This document shows, piece after piece, positions 1 to 9,075 of a DNA stretch of 64,000 bases (position 1 is the stretch's first letter; every line of letters begins with the position of its first letter). The translations under genes were made by a program, and so were the position numbers. Where the stretch lies: NCBI RefSeq assembly GCF_002742625.1, contig NZ_PEBF01000001.1, positions 3,162,001 to 3,226,000 on the forward strand, read 5' to 3'. The notes beneath the pieces are model-generated. The model made no database searches. It saw only the letters and a program-made list of their open reading frames with translations, and was not told the DNA's origin. This DNA is from Caulobacter sp. FWC2. GTDB taxonomy: Bacteria > Pseudomonadota > Alphaproteobacteria > Caulobacterales > Caulobacteraceae.

Positions 1-42
1 TCGCCGCAACGCCTCGAAAAGTTCGTCGAGCTTGTCGCTCAT
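1..42 (-). CDS. 5' end of an unidentified gene, cut by the window edge
   Basis: An ATG on the minus strand opens a frame of 14 codons reading MSDKLDELFEALRR before the window ends. The sequence is charged and helix-forming, but too short to assign. It lies downstream of the DUF305 gene on the same strand with about 180 bp between them. I see no usable homology; only the start is visible. Confidence 0.4.
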   Translation of the reverse strand, partial: MSDKLDELFEALRR

Positions 43-224
43 CGCCGATCCCCTGACTCTACATCCATGCATACGCAGCCCGCGGTCCGATCCCTCGGGT
101 GAAGGATGACGCGCCCCGACGCAGAGTGTGACCGACGGATGGCGGGCGGGAAACGCCCTATGCGCAAGGCGGTCGTGCAAAGCCACAAGAGTGCGGGCCT
201 GCCGGTCCGGCGGGCCGCCAAGGA

Positions 225-704
225 TTAGCGGGCGCGCGCGAGCATGGCGCCCATCTGGTCGATCTCCTGCTGCTGGCCCTTGATGATCGTGGCGCAAAGG
301 CGCCGGATCTCGGGGTCCTTCACAGGCGCGCGTCCGCACATCAGGATCGCGCCGGCGTGATGCGGGATCATCGAGCGCAGGAACTCGCGATCGCCGACCA
401 GCCACTGGTGGCGGATGGCCGCGAAACACAAGACCCCGATGACGAGGCTGGACGCGACCAAGCCGCGATTGAGGCCCTTGCTCGGATACATCATGCCCAT
501 GAGAAGAAGTTCGAGCAGCACCATCGGCGCGGTCATCAAGCCGGCCATGTAGGCCTGGTTGAAGCTTGGATGGATGTTCGCGGCCCTGTCGACCATGGCG
601 TACATCAGGACGTACATGGCCAGGAACGACAGGGCGGTCATGACCGCCAGGCGCAGGTAGGGCCTATGGTGTTGATGATTTTCAGGCGCGTGCTGCTCGG
701 CCAT
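225..704 (-). CDS. DUF305 family membrane protein
   Basis: A 159-residue protein with about three hydrophobic segments in its N-terminal two-thirds, followed by a DUF305 signature (SMIPHHAGAILMC) and a helical tail. DUF305 has a ferritin-like four-helix fold and is common in metal-resistance clusters; the paired histidines suggest metal contact, but no reaction is established. I chose the ATG at 704 because a GGAG-type ribosome site lies just upstream; the frame stays open further upstream with no such signal. The N-terminus is His-rich (HHRPY region). A second DUF305 protein of the secreted type lies at 42906. Confidence 0.85.
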   Translation of the reverse strand: MAEQHAPENHQHHRPYLRLAVMTALSFLAMYVLMYAMVDRAANIHPSFNQAYMAGLMTAPMVLLELLLMGMMYPSKGLNRGLVASSLVIGVLCFAAIRHQWLVGDREFLRSMIPHHAGAILMCGRAPVKDPEIRRLCATIIKGQQQEIDQMGAMLARAR

Positions 705-998
705 GACTGTCTCCAGGAGACCCGAGCAGCCGCCGCCACGGTCGCGTCGCGCTGATGCCCAAACCGGGTCCGACGCTGCCAAAACCGGCGAACGGCGCCC
801 CCGTTCCGCTTCTGAAAATATTCGCCACGATGGCGCGAAAGGGTCGAGGGATGATCCGGGCCAGCGCGTATTGGACCAGATCGGCGGCTTTCGGGGTTTG
901 TCTCCAAGCCGTCACCAGTCCGCGCCGCGGTCGCGGCGAACCGCGTTCAGGAATTGTCCGTACATGACGACGCCGTGCGACTGCGCTAAGCTTACCCG
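705..998. other. Intergenic gap, no gene recognised
   Basis: These 294 bp separate the divergent DUF305 gene and the Cys-rich secreted protein. Short frames exist on both strands, but none has a ribosome site, a recognisable domain or a hydrophobic segment. The promoters of the two flanking genes presumably lie here; I could not identify convincing boxes. Confidence 0.4.
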
Positions 999-1361
999 AT
1001 GCTAAGGCATGCGCTCGCTTTCCTGGCCGCCGTGGCCCTCGCGTTCAGTCCGCTGGCGGTCAACGCCGCGCGGGCCGATTGCGACATGGCTGGCATGGAC
1101 GCGATGGCCATGGTCGCCATGGCCCCCGCCGGCGACGACGCGGCTCAGGCTGATCCTTGCTGTGACCACGGCAAGGCCATGTCGGCTAAGGATTGCGCCA
1201 AGGCTTGCGCGGTCAGTTGCGCCCTGTCCGTCGCCGCCCCCTGCGAGGGCTCGGCGATGCCGGTCGCCGTCAGCTATCGCGTCGAGACGAGCTGGTCGAA
1301 CACCAGCGGTCGCACGCACCGGCTCATCCTCGAAGATCCGCCTCCACGAACGATCGCCTAG
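999..1361 (+). CDS. Small secreted Cys/Met-rich protein, possibly CopL-like
   Basis: A 120-residue protein with a signal peptide (cleavage probably after the ARA near residue 25), followed by a Met-rich stretch (CDMAGMDAMAMVAMA) and six cysteines including CCDHGK and an AKACAVSCAL segment. Such residues fit periplasmic binding of Cu(I) or a similar soft metal. The layout and its place ahead of a cus operon resemble CopL-type small proteins, but I cannot prove family membership. The C-terminal LEDPPP motif recurs in similar short proteins upstream of heavy-metal efflux genes. Function is inferred. Confidence 0.6.
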   Translation: MLRHALAFLAAVALAFSPLAVNAARADCDMAGMDAMAMVAMAPAGDDAAQADPCCDHGKAMSAKDCAKACAVSCALSVAAPCEGSAMPVAVSYRVETSWSNTSGRTHRLILEDPPPRTIA

Positions 1362-1430
1362 GACCGGCCCAAAGGCCGATCCACGTCCATCGCTCGTTTC
1401 ATGCGCCCGCCCTGCCGGGCGCGTGTGATC

Positions 1431-1448
1431 GCCCGCGCTCTCGCGGGC
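1431..1448 (+). other. GC-rich hairpin between two small genes
   Basis: A perfect 7-bp stem GCCCGCG / CGCGGGC with a CTCT loop lies about 30 bp before the next start codon. A second GC-rich stem (around 1403-1421) precedes it. There is no U-tract, so it may act on mRNA stability or attenuation rather than as a classic terminator. Confidence 0.4.
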
Positions 1449-1477
1449 TGGCTTTCCGATCTTCAAGGATGACCCTC

Positions 1478-1708
1478 ATGTCTCCCCGCATCATCGCGCT
1501 GGCGCTCGTCGCCAGCCTTGCTTCCCTGGCGACGGCCTCGGCCGCCGCGCCACGCGCCTGCGGCCATCTGCAGGCCCTCCCCGCGCCCGCCAATCCCAAG
1601 GACGTCTTCCGGCGCGCCGCGTGGGTTTGCGACATGCCGGCCGATTGTATGCCGCACGCCGTCGCCGGCGTCGACGGCGCGTTCCAACCGGCCCGCTCGC
1701 CTCGCTAG
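1478..1708 (+). CDS. Small secreted hypothetical protein
   Basis: A 76-residue protein with a signal peptide (hydrophobic segment ending in ASAAAP near residue 24) and three cysteines in the mature part (RACGHL, WVCDMPADCMPH). An AAGGA ribosome site sits 8 bp before the ATG at 1478; an in-frame ATG at 1469 is less well placed. The CDMPADCMPH segment has Cys, Met and His close together, so metal binding is plausible. It lies between the Cys-rich protein and the cus operon. I do not recognise a family. Confidence 0.5.
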   Translation: MSPRIIALALVASLASLATASAAAPRACGHLQALPAPANPKDVFRRAAWVCDMPADCMPHAVAGVDGAFQPARSPR

Positions 1709-1715
1709 CTCGGGT

Positions 1716-1794
1716 GGGACGGGCGGGGACCGATCCCCTGTCGTCGCCCGTCCCGTCCGGCCCCGGCGAGGCGGCTGCAAACGCCTCGCCGGGG
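1716..1794 (+). other. Two tandem strong hairpins ahead of the cus operon
   Basis: The first stem pairs GGGACGGGCG (1716-1725) with CGCCCGTCCC (1745-1754). The second is a perfect 13-bp stem (1761-1773 with 1782-1794) around an 8-nt loop. Together they fill most of the gap before cusC. Without a U-tract they look like an attenuator or a processing/stability element rather than a simple terminator. Confidence 0.5.
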
Positions 1795-1833
1795 CGCTGC
1801 CCCTTCACGGCTGCCTCCAGGATTTTCGTCCCC

Positions 1834-3057
1834 ATGCGTATTCTTCCTCTTCTGGCCGGACTGAGCTTGGCCAGCGCCGCCCAGGCCGCGCCCCTCACCT
1901 ACGCCCAGGCCCTCGACGCGGCCGCCGCCAACGCGCCGTCCCTGCGCGCCGCCGCCTTGCAGGTCGACGCCGCCAAGGCCTCGGCCAAGGCGGCCGGCGC
2001 CTTGCCGGATCCCAAGCTGGCCCTCGGCCTCGACAACTTCCCGGTCTCGGGTTCGCCGGCCGGGCGGTTCGGGGCCGACGAGATGACCATGGGCAGGGTC
2101 GGCTTCAGCCAGGAGATGCCCAGCGCCGCCAAGCGCCAGGCGCGTATCGGCCGGGCCGAGGCCGACATCGTCGCGGCCGGGGCCGAGGGCGCGGTCGAGG
2201 CCCGCCAGGTCCGTGTCGCCACGGCGCTCGCCTGGATCCAACTGCTCTATGCCCAGCGCAAGCTCGCCGCCCTGGATGGGGTGGTCGCCCAGCTGGCCCC
2301 GCTGTGGGACGCCGCGCCGTCCGGCGTCGCCTCCGGTCGCTCCAGACCCGCTCAGGCGCTGGAGGCCGCGCAGATGCGCGCCGCCCTGGAGGACCGCCGC
2401 AGCGAAGCGGTCTCCGAGCTGGAACGGGCCCGCGCCATGCTGAGCCGCTGGACGGGTGATGCTGATCCTCAGGCGATCGGCGAGACACCGGATCTGGACC
2501 TTGCCCCCGCCGGCCTCAGGACCGCGATCGACCGCAATCCCGCCCTGCTGGCCAAGGACGCCGCCGCCCGCCAGGCGCGGGCGGACGTCGCCCTGGCCAA
2601 GGCCGACAAGCGTCCCGACTGGAGCTGGGACGTGGCCTACCAGCGCCGCGACCCGATGTTCGGCGACATGGTCTCGGCCGGGGTCAGCATCAGCCTGCCG
2701 CTGTGGGGCAAGAGCCGCCAGGACCCGATGATCGCCGCCCGCGCCGCCAGCGCCAGCCGGGCCGACGCCCAGCGCGAGGATGCGCGCCGGGCGCTGGCCG
2801 CCCAGCTCGAAGCCGACCTCGCCGATCACGTCATGCACCACGAGCAATGGCTGCGGTCCCGCGACACCCTGCTGCCGCTGGCCAAGCAGAGGGCCCAGTT
2901 GGAGACCGCCGCCTATGGCGCCGGCACGGCCGCCCTGCCCAACGTGCTGGTCGCCTTCTCGGGCTTGGCCGACGCCCAGCTCACCACCCTCGATCGCGAG
3001 GCCGCCGTCGCCGTCGACGCCGCCCGCCTGACCCTGACCTACGGAAGCGACCAATGA
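1834..3057 (+). CDS. cusC: Outer-membrane efflux protein of the TolC/CusC family
   Basis: A 407-residue TolC-family protein: signal peptide (cleavage after AQA, about residue 19), then two outer-membrane-efflux-protein repeats made of long Ala-rich helices. It should form the outer-membrane channel of the RND pump encoded directly downstream. The ATG at 1834 begins the signal peptide; upstream residues in the same open frame are Arg-rich and cross the tandem hairpins, so they are not coding. Its stop overlaps the start of cusB (ATGA), showing tight coupling. Assignment to copper/silver efflux rests on the neighbouring CusA signature. Confidence 0.88.
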   Translation: MRILPLLAGLSLASAAQAAPLTYAQALDAAAANAPSLRAAALQVDAAKASAKAAGALPDPKLALGLDNFPVSGSPAGRFGADEMTMGRVGFSQEMPSAAKRQARIGRAEADIVAAGAEGAVEARQVRVATALAWIQLLYAQRKLAALDGVVAQLAPLWDAAPSGVASGRSRPAQALEAAQMRAALEDRRSEAVSELERARAMLSRWTGDADPQAIGETPDLDLAPAGLRTAIDRNPALLAKDAAARQARADVALAKADKRPDWSWDVAYQRRDPMFGDMVSAGVSISLPLWGKSRQDPMIAARAASASRADAQREDARRALAAQLEADLADHVMHHEQWLRSRDTLLPLAKQRAQLETAAYGAGTAALPNVLVAFSGLADAQLTTLDREAAVAVDAARLTLTYGSDQ

Positions 3058-4568
3058 CCCCGTCCCCCTCGATGAAGGCGCTGCTCGCGGGCGCCGCCGC
3101 CCTGGTGGTGCTGGCCGGCGCCGGCGGCTATGGCCTCGCTCGCCTGACCGCCAAGCCGGCGATGTCGGAAGCCCCGGCCGACGGTCGCAAGGTGCTCTAC
3201 TGGTACGACCCGATGGTCCCGGCCCAACACTTCGACAAGCCGGGCAAGTCGCCGTTCATGGACATGCAGCTGGTGCCCAAATACGCCGGCGAGGCCGAGG
3301 CGAGCGGTCCGGCGGCGGGCGTCCGCATCGATCCGTCGGCCGCGCAGAACCTCGGCTTCCGGCTGGCGACCGTGGAGGAAGGCGCGCTTTCCAGCGGCCT
3401 GACCGCCACCGGCATCGTCGATTTTAACCAGCGCGACATCGCTGTCGTCCAGGCCCGCAGCGGCGGGTTCGTGCAGCGCGTCTATGGCCGCGCGCCCGGC
3501 GACGTGATCGCTGCCGGCGCGCCGCTCGCCGACCTGCTAATTCCCGAGTGGGGCGGCGCCCAGACCGAATATCTGGCTGTGCGGAGGACCGGCGATGCAG
3601 CCCTGGTCGCCGCCGCCCGCCAGCGCTTGCGGCTGCTGGGCATGCCCGACGGCGTGGTCGCCGGTCTCGACCGCGACGGTCGGCCGCGCACCACGATCAC
3701 CGTCACCGCCCCCTTGGGCGGGGTGATCTCCAAGCTCGACGTGCGGGCCGGCATGACCGTGGCCATGGGCCAGACCCTGGCCGAGATCAACGGCCTCTCG
3801 AAGGTCTGGGTCACGGCCGCCGTGCCCGAGGCGCAGGCCGGCCAGCTGCGGCCCGGTCAGGGCGTCGGCGTCACCCTGGCGGCCTATCCGGGCGAGACCC
3901 GGCGCGGAACGGTCCAGGCCGTGCTGCCCCAGGCCCAGGGCGACAGCCGCACCTTGCAGGCGCGGATCGAACTGGCCAACCGCGACGGCCGCCTCAAGCC
4001 CGGCCTGTTCGCCACCATCAGCTTCGACGCGGCGGCTCGCACCGCCCTGCTGGTCCCGTCCGAGGCAGTAATCCGCACCGGCGCGCGCGACGTGGTGCTG
4101 CTGGCCGCCGACGGCGGCCGCTACCAGGCCGTCGAGGTCCGGACCGGCCACGAAGCCGGTGGCCGGACGGAGATCCTGGCCGGGCTGGCTTCGGGCCAGA
4201 AGGTCATCGCCTCGGGCCAGTTCCTGGTCGACTCCGAGGCCAGCTTGGCGGGCCTGCAGGTCCGCCCCTTGCCGGCGTCAGGTCCTCAAGCACCCGCGGG
4301 CGACATGACCATGACCAAGCCCATGACGGCGGCCAAGCCGGCCCTGGTCGAAGCCACAGGCCGCATCGAGCAGGTGACCAAGGACGGCGTCACCCTGTCC
4401 CACGGCCCCGTGCCGGCGATCGGCTGGCCGGCCATGACCATGACCTTCCGCGCCGATCCGATGCTGCTGCGGGGCTTGAAGGTCGGCGACCAGGTCCGCT
4501 TCGCCTTCGATCCGCCGCCGGCCGACCCGACCGTCCGGCGCATCGCCAAGATCGGCGGTGGCGCATGA
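3054..4568 (+). CDS. cusB: RND periplasmic adaptor CusB with a fused CusF domain
   Basis: A 504-residue membrane-fusion protein: N-terminal anchor (about 7-30), a heavy-metal-binding domain (YWYDPMVP to DMQLVPKY, about 46-77), the hairpin/barrel-sandwich adaptor body, and a C-terminal CusF-like OB domain (about 430-495). That last domain keeps the copper ligand spacing His-x7-Trp-x2-Met-x-Met ([15 protein letters not shown]). It bridges inner-membrane CusA and outer-membrane CusC and probably hands over Cu(I)/Ag(I). Starts and stops overlap both neighbours. Most CusB proteins lack the CusF fusion, and a separate CusF-like lipoprotein follows the operon. Confidence 0.92.
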   Translation: MTPSPSMKALLAGAAALVVLAGAGGYGLARLTAKPAMSEAPADGRKVLYWYDPMVPAQHFDKPGKSPFMDMQLVPKYAGEAEASGPAAGVRIDPSAAQNLGFRLATVEEGALSSGLTATGIVDFNQRDIAVVQARSGGFVQRVYGRAPGDVIAAGAPLADLLIPEWGGAQTEYLAVRRTGDAALVAAARQRLRLLGMPDGVVAGLDRDGRPRTTITVTAPLGGVISKLDVRAGMTVAMGQTLAEINGLSKVWVTAAVPEAQAGQLRPGQGVGVTLAAYPGETRRGTVQAVLPQAQGDSRTLQARIELANRDGRLKPGLFATISFDAAARTALLVPSEAVIRTGARDVVLLAADGGRYQAVEVRTGHEAGGRTEILAGLASGQKVIASGQFLVDSEASLAGLQVRPLPASGPQAPAGDMTMTKPMTAAKPALVEATGRIEQVTKDGVTLSHGPVPAIGWPAMTMTFRADPMLLRGLKVGDQVRFAFDPPPADPTVRRIAKIGGGA

Positions 4569-7500
4569 TCGCCGCCCTGATCCGCTGGTCGGTCGCCAAC
4601 CGCTTCTTCGTGCTGCTGGGGGCCCTGGCGCTGATCGTGGCCGGCGGCCTCGCCGTGCGCTCGACTTCGATCGACGCGCTGCCCGATCTCTCCGACACCC
4701 AGGTGATCATCCGCACCAGCTATCCGGGCCAAGCCCCGCAACTGGTCGAGAACCAGGTCACCTATCCGCTGGCCACCACCATGCTGTCGGTGCCCGGCGC
4801 CAAGACCGTGCGCGGCTACTCGTTCTTCGGCGACAGCTTCGTCTACGTGATCTTCGACGACAAGACCGACCTCTACTGGGCCCGCTCGCGGGTCCTGGAA
4901 TATCTCAACCAGGTCCAGGGCCGTCTTCCGGAGAGCGCCCGTCCGGCCCTGGGCCCCGACGCCACCGGGGTCGGCTGGGTCTACGAATACGCCCTCGTCG
5001 ACAGGACCGGCAGCCACGACCTCAGCCAGCTGCGATCCCTGCAGGACTGGTTCCTGCGCTATGAGCTCAAGACCCTGCCGGGCGTGGCCGAGGTCTCGGC
5101 GATCGGCGGCATGGTCCGTCAGTACCAGGTCGTGCTCGACCCACAGAAGCTGGCCAGCTTCGGGGTCACGCACCAACAGGTCGTCGCCGCGCTGAAGGGC
5201 GCCAACGCCGAGGCCGGCGGCTCGGTGCTGGAGCTGGGCGAGGCCGAATATATGGTCCGCGCCACCGGCTATCTGAAGACCCTCGAGGACTTCCAGGCCG
5301 TGCCGCTGAGGACGGCCGCCGGCGGCGTCCCGGTGCGCCTCGGTGACGTGGCGACGATTCAGGTCGGCCCGGAGATGCGGCGCGGCATCGCCGAGCTCAA
5401 CGGCCAGGGCGAGGTGGCCGGCGGGGTGGTGATCCTGCGCTCGGGCGAGAACGCCCGCACGACCATCGCGGCGGTGAAGGCCAAGCTGGTGGAGCTGAAG
5501 AAGAGCCTGCCGCCCGGCGTCGAGGTGGTCAGCACCTACGACCGCTCGGGCTTGATCGACCGCGCCGTCCATAACCTGACCGGCAAGCTCCTGGAGGAGT
5601 TCCTGGTCGTGGCCCTGGTCTGCGCCCTCTTCCTGGGCCACCTGCGCTCGGCCCTGGTGGCGATCCTCTCGCTGCCGCTGGGCGTGCTGGCCGCGTTCCT
5701 GGTGATGAAGAGCCAGGGCGTGGACGCCAACATCATGTCCTTGGGCGGCATCGCCATCGCCATCGGGGCCATGGTCGACGCGGCCGTGGTGATGATCGAG
5801 AACGCCCACAAGAAGCTTGAGCGCTGGGCGCATGAGCATCCCGGCGAGACCCTGGCCAGCGAGACCCGCTGGACGGTGATCACCGAGGCCGCCGCCGAGG
5901 TCGGTCCGGCGCTGTTCTTCAGCCTCCTGATCATCACCCTGTCGTTCATCCCGGTGTTCACCCTGCAAGCGCAGGAAGGCCGGCTCTTCCGTCCCCTGGC
6001 CTTCACCAAGACCTACGCCATGGCGGCGGCGGCCATCCTGTCGGTGACCCTGATCCCGGTGCTGATGGGCTACCTGATCCGCGGCAAGATCCCCGACGAG
6101 GCGGCCAATCCGATCAACCGCGTGCTCACGGCGGCCTATCGCCCGCTGCTCGACCGGGTCATGCGTCGCCCCAGGACCACCCTGCTGGTCGCCCTGCTGG
6201 CCTTCGCCACCACGGCCTGGCCTCTGGCCCATCTGGGGGCTGAGTTCATGCCCAACATGGACGAAGGCGACCTGCTCTACATGCCCTCGGCCCTCCCGGG
6301 CTTGTCGGCGGCCAAGGCCGGCCAGTTGCTCCAGCAGACAGACCGGATGATCAAGACCGTGCCGGAAGTGCAGAGCGTGTTCGGCAAGGCCGGCCGGGCC
6401 GAGAGCGCCACCGATCCCGCGCCGCTGGAGATGTTCGAGACCACCATCCGCTTCAAGCCGCGCGACCAGTGGCGGGCGGGCATGACGCCCGACAAGCTGG
6501 TGGCCGAGCTCGACCAGCGCGTCCGCGTCCCCGGCCTGACCAATGTCTGGGTGCCGCCGATCCGCAATCGCATCGACATGCTGGCCACGGGCATCAAGAG
6601 CCCGATCGGGGTCAAGGTCTCGGGGGCCAACCTCGCCGAACTCGATCGCATCGCCCGCGAGGTCGAGGGCGTGGCCAAGGGCGTGCCGGGCGTCAGCTCG
6701 GCCCTGGCTGAACGGCTGACCGGCGGGCGCTATGTCGATGTTCGCATCGACCGCGCCGCCGCCGCGCGGTTCGGGCTCAATATCGACGACGTCCAGTCGA
6801 TCGTCTCCGGGGCGATCGGCGGCGAGACCATCGGCCAGACGGTCGAGGGCCTGGCGCGCTATCCGATCAGCGTGCGCTATCCGCGCGAACTGCGGGGCAG
6901 TCTGGAAGGCCTGCGGACGCTGCCGATCCTGACCCCAGACGGCGCGCAGATCACCCTTGGCACGGTGGCGCAGGTCGAGATCGCCGACGGGCCGCCGATG
7001 CTCAAGAGCGAGAACGGCCGGCCCACGACCTGGGTCTATGTCGACGTGCGGGGCCGCGATCTCGCCTCGGTCGTCGGCGACCTGCGCCAGGCGGTCGGGC
7101 AGAAGGTCAGGCTCTCGCCCGGCGTCAGCGTCTCCTATTCGGGCCAGTTCGAATATCTGCAGCGGGCCGCCGACCGACTGAAGATCGTCGTGCCGGCCAC
7201 TCTGCTGATCATCTTCGTCCTGCTGTACGTGATCTTCCGCCGCTTCGACGAGGCGGGGCTGATCATGGCCACCCTGCCGTTCGCCCTGACCGGCGGGATC
7301 TGGACGCTGTATCTGGCGGGGTTCCACCAGTCGGTGGCCACCGGCGTCGGCTTCATCGCCCTGGCCGGGGTCTCGGCCGAGTTCGGGGTGGTGATGCTGA
7401 TCTATCTCAAGCACGCCATGGAGGCCCTGGGTCCCGATCCGTCGCCCGCCCAAGTCGAAGCCGCGGTGCGCGAAGGCGCCCTGCTGCGCGTGCGGCCCAA

Positions 7501-7711
7501 GGCCATGACCGTGGCGGTGATCCTGGCGGGCCTGGCCCCCATCCTCTGGGGCCACGGCGCGGGCTCCGAAGTGATGAGCCGCATCGCCGCGCCGATGATC
7601 GGCGGCATGCTCACCGCCCCGCTGCTGTCGATGTTCGTGATCCCGGCCGGCTACCTGCTGCTGCGCCGCCGGCAAGCCCGAACCGCACCTTCCGCTTTCC
7701 GCTCAGCCTAG
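4565..7711 (+). CDS. cusA: Copper/silver RND efflux pump CusA
   Basis: A 1048-residue heavy-metal RND transporter of normal length. The TM4 signature [15 protein letters not shown] matches the HME-4 (Cu/Ag) group rather than the Zn/Co/Cd group. The N-terminus has the usual [19 protein letters not shown] stretch. It is the proton-driven inner-membrane component that exports Cu(I)/Ag(I) through CusB and CusC. The ATG at 4565 overlaps the cusB stop. A long open frame antisense to this gene is a codon-bias shadow. Confidence 0.95.
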   Translation: MIAALIRWSVANRFFVLLGALALIVAGGLAVRSTSIDALPDLSDTQVIIRTSYPGQAPQLVENQVTYPLATTMLSVPGAKTVRGYSFFGDSFVYVIFDDKTDLYWARSRVLEYLNQVQGRLPESARPALGPDATGVGWVYEYALVDRTGSHDLSQLRSLQDWFLRYELKTLPGVAEVSAIGGMVRQYQVVLDPQKLASFGVTHQQVVAALKGANAEAGGSVLELGEAEYMVRATGYLKTLEDFQAVPLRTAAGGVPVRLGDVATIQVGPEMRRGIAELNGQGEVAGGVVILRSGENARTTIAAVKAKLVELKKSLPPGVEVVSTYDRSGLIDRAVHNLTGKLLEEFLVVALVCALFLGHLRSALVAILSLPLGVLAAFLVMKSQGVDANIMSLGGIAIAIGAMVDAAVVMIENAHKKLERWAHEHPGETLASETRWTVITEAAAEVGPALFFSLLIITLSFIPVFTLQAQEGRLFRPLAFTKTYAMAAAAILSVTLIPVLMGYLIRGKIPDEAANPINRVLTAAYRPLLDRVMRRPRTTLLVALLAFATTAWPLAHLGAEFMPNMDEGDLLYMPSALPGLSAAKAGQLLQQTDRMIKTVPEVQSVFGKAGRAESATDPAPLEMFETTIRFKPRDQWRAGMTPDKLVAELDQRVRVPGLTNVWVPPIRNRIDMLATGIKSPIGVKVSGANLAELDRIAREVEGVAKGVPGVSSALAERLTGGRYVDVRIDRAAAARFGLNIDDVQSIVSGAIGGETIGQTVEGLARYPISVRYPRELRGSLEGLRTLPILTPDGAQITLGTVAQVEIADGPPMLKSENGRPTTWVYVDVRGRDLASVVGDLRQAVGQKVRLSPGVSVSYSGQFEYLQRAADRLKIVVPATLLIIFVLLYVIFRRFDEAGLIMATLPFALTGGIWTLYLAGFHQSVATGVGFIALAGVSAEFGVVMLIYLKHAMEALGPDPSPAQVEAAVREGALLRVRPKAMTVAVILAGLAPILWGHGAGSEVMSRIAAPMIGGMLTAPLLSMFVIPAGYLLLRRRQARTAPSAFRSA

Positions 7712-7722
7712 GAGATCCCCCC

Positions 7723-8100
7723 ATGAAGACCCTGTCCCTGACGCTCGCCGCCCTGCTGGCGACGACCGGCCTGGCCGCCTGCGACCGCAAGACCGAAGCC
7801 CCGGCCACCCCAGCGCCTCCCGCCGCCGCCGCCCCGGCCGCGAGCAACGCCATGGCCGGCATGGACATGGCGCCAGCCGACAAGATGGCCAAGGGCCTCG
7901 GCGTGGTGAAGGCGATCGACAAGACCGCCGCGATCACCCTCGATCACGAGGCCATTCCGGAAGCCGGCTGGCCGGCCATGACCATGGGCTTCAAGATCGC
8001 GCCGGCCCTGCTGGACGGGATCGCGGTCGGCGACAAGGTCGCCTTCGACCTGAAGCTCCACGACGGCGCGGGCGAAGTGATGGCGATCCGCAAGTCCTAG
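7723..8100 (+). CDS. cusF: CusF-like copper-binding lipoprotein
   Basis: A 125-residue protein with a lipobox LAAC (Cys20), a Pro/Ala linker, a short Met/His-poor segment with AMAGMDMAPADKM, and a CusF OB domain. The ligand pattern His-x7-Trp-x2-Met-x-Met (DHEAIPEAGWPAMTM) is exactly that of the Cu(I)/Ag(I) chaperone CusF. It begins 11 bp after cusA and belongs to the same transcript. It would be membrane-anchored on the periplasmic side. E. coli CusF is soluble, so the lipid anchor is a variation. Confidence 0.88.
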   Translation: MKTLSLTLAALLATTGLAACDRKTEAPATPAPPAAAAPAASNAMAGMDMAPADKMAKGLGVVKAIDKTAAITLDHEAIPEAGWPAMTMGFKIAPALLDGIAVGDKVAFDLKLHDGAGEVMAIRKS

Positions 8101-8109
8101 GCTTGGCCG

Positions 8110-8144
8110 GCTGAGGTGTTGATCGTTCTGCCCAACATCTCAGC
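8110..8144. terminator. Stem-loop between convergent genes
   Basis: GCTGAGGTGTTG (8110-8121) pairs with CAACATCTCAGC (8133-8144): a 12-bp stem with one G-U pair and an 11-nt loop. It lies between the end of the cus operon and the end of the oppositely oriented CDF gene, a natural place for a terminator serving the plus strand and perhaps both. Confidence 0.6.
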
Positions 8145-8162
8145 TAGCGGAGGTTCGTCACG

Positions 8163-8749
8163 CTAGGGTCGCGCGGCGGCCTCGGATTGCTCTTGCCTGG
8201 CCGCGGTCCACACTTCGCGCGCCGCGTCGATGTTCATGGCCGCGATGCCAAGACCGACGACAACATCGGGCCAGAGTGATCGGGTCCACAGGGTCAGGCC
8301 GCCAGCCGCGATGATCGCCACATTGGCCAGCACGTCGTTGTGCGCCGAAAGGAAGGCGGCTTTGGCCAGGCTCCCGCCATGGCTTTTGAACCGCGCCAGC
8401 ATGAAGGCGCAGGTCAGGTTGACAGCCAAGGCGCCGAGGCCGGTGACGGCAAGCTTCACCGGGTCAGGCGCGACGGGCGCGCCAAGCTTGCTCCCGCGCC
8501 CAGAGGAAGGCGAGCGCGAGCGCCAGGAGAACACAGGCCAGCGCCATGCCCACGCGCCCGCTGCGCTGCGCTCCAGGCCAGGGCCATGAAGATCAGGAAA
8601 TTGACCGCCGCGTCCTCGAAGAAGTCGGCGCTATCGGCCAGCAAGGACACCGACCCGATATGCAGGGCCACGACGAACTCGACGAGGAAGCAGGCCAGGT
8701 TCAGCATCGCGGCCCATTGGACGGCGCGTCGGAAGTGTTGATCGTTCAT
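8163..8749 (-). pseudogene. Cation diffusion facilitator (CDF) transporter, two frameshifts
   Basis: Three consecutive reading frames together spell one CDF protein of about 196 residues. Frame one runs from the ATG at 8749 through VSLLADSADFFEDAAVNFL to SAAQRAR. Frame two continues VGMALACVLLALALAFLWAR. Frame three continues GSKLGAPVAPDPVKL to SAHNDVLANVAIIAAG and the end. Each join is best explained by loss of two bases, in a GCGCGC run near 8540 and in a G run near 8495. The gene is either decayed or affected by sequencing error in GC-rich repeats. CDF proteins export divalent cations; a second, intact one is at 24456. Confidence 0.8.
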
Positions 8750-9075
8750 CAAAGGCCCGTGGTGTTCGTCCGCGCGACGCCACGCGTCTTAGCGCACCGC
8801 CGCCGTGCCTGTCCCCGGCAGACCCGGTCGTCCGGTTTCAAGGCGCAGAGCCCACCCTCGCCCGTCTCGAACTGGAGCGTAGCGGGCTTACGTCAAAGCT
8901 TGTTCCCTCAACCTAAGTTGACGGCACCAACCATGGACGTGGCTTATGCGGCGCGCTAGAGCCGATAGGCTGGGTCGTTCAGCGGCCTAAGCGTGTCCGC
9001 AGTGTCTGCTTGCCCGCAAGACTATCACTATCGACTGGATTCTACATTTCGCGAATTCTGCTGGAGCAGTATTGC
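8750..9075. other. Intergenic gap with a possible MerR-type box
   Basis: About 325 bp between the broken CDF gene and the small acidic gene, both on the minus strand. No frame shows a recognisable product. The only notable structure is the palindrome at 8906-8923, listed separately. A merR gene for the CDF transporter could once have been here, but I found no coding remnant. Confidence 0.35.
8906..8923. promoter_or_regulatory. Candidate MerR/SoxR-type operator
   Basis: CCTCAACCTAAGTTGACG contains the inverted repeat TCAAC/GTTGA around CTAA. By eye it matches 14 of 18 positions of the SoxR box (CCTCAAGTTAACTTGAGG). A TTGTTC hexamer lies just before it on the plus strand. No intact MerR-family gene is adjacent, so function is speculative. 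Confidence 0.25.

Noticed and set aside
39..221. 60-codon minus-strand frame at the left edge
   Set aside because: It has no ribosome site, overlaps the better-supported MSDKLDEL start in another frame, and shows no domain.
703..1005. Plus-strand frames between DUF305 and the Cys-rich protein
   Set aside because: Arg/Pro-rich, no start signal, and partly antisense to the DUF305 gene.
4286..7675. Very long open frame antisense to cusA (over 1100 codons)
   Set aside because: It is His/Gly/Gln/Asp-rich with no domain and mirrors the codon bias of the high-GC cusA gene. The sense strand encodes a full RND pump.
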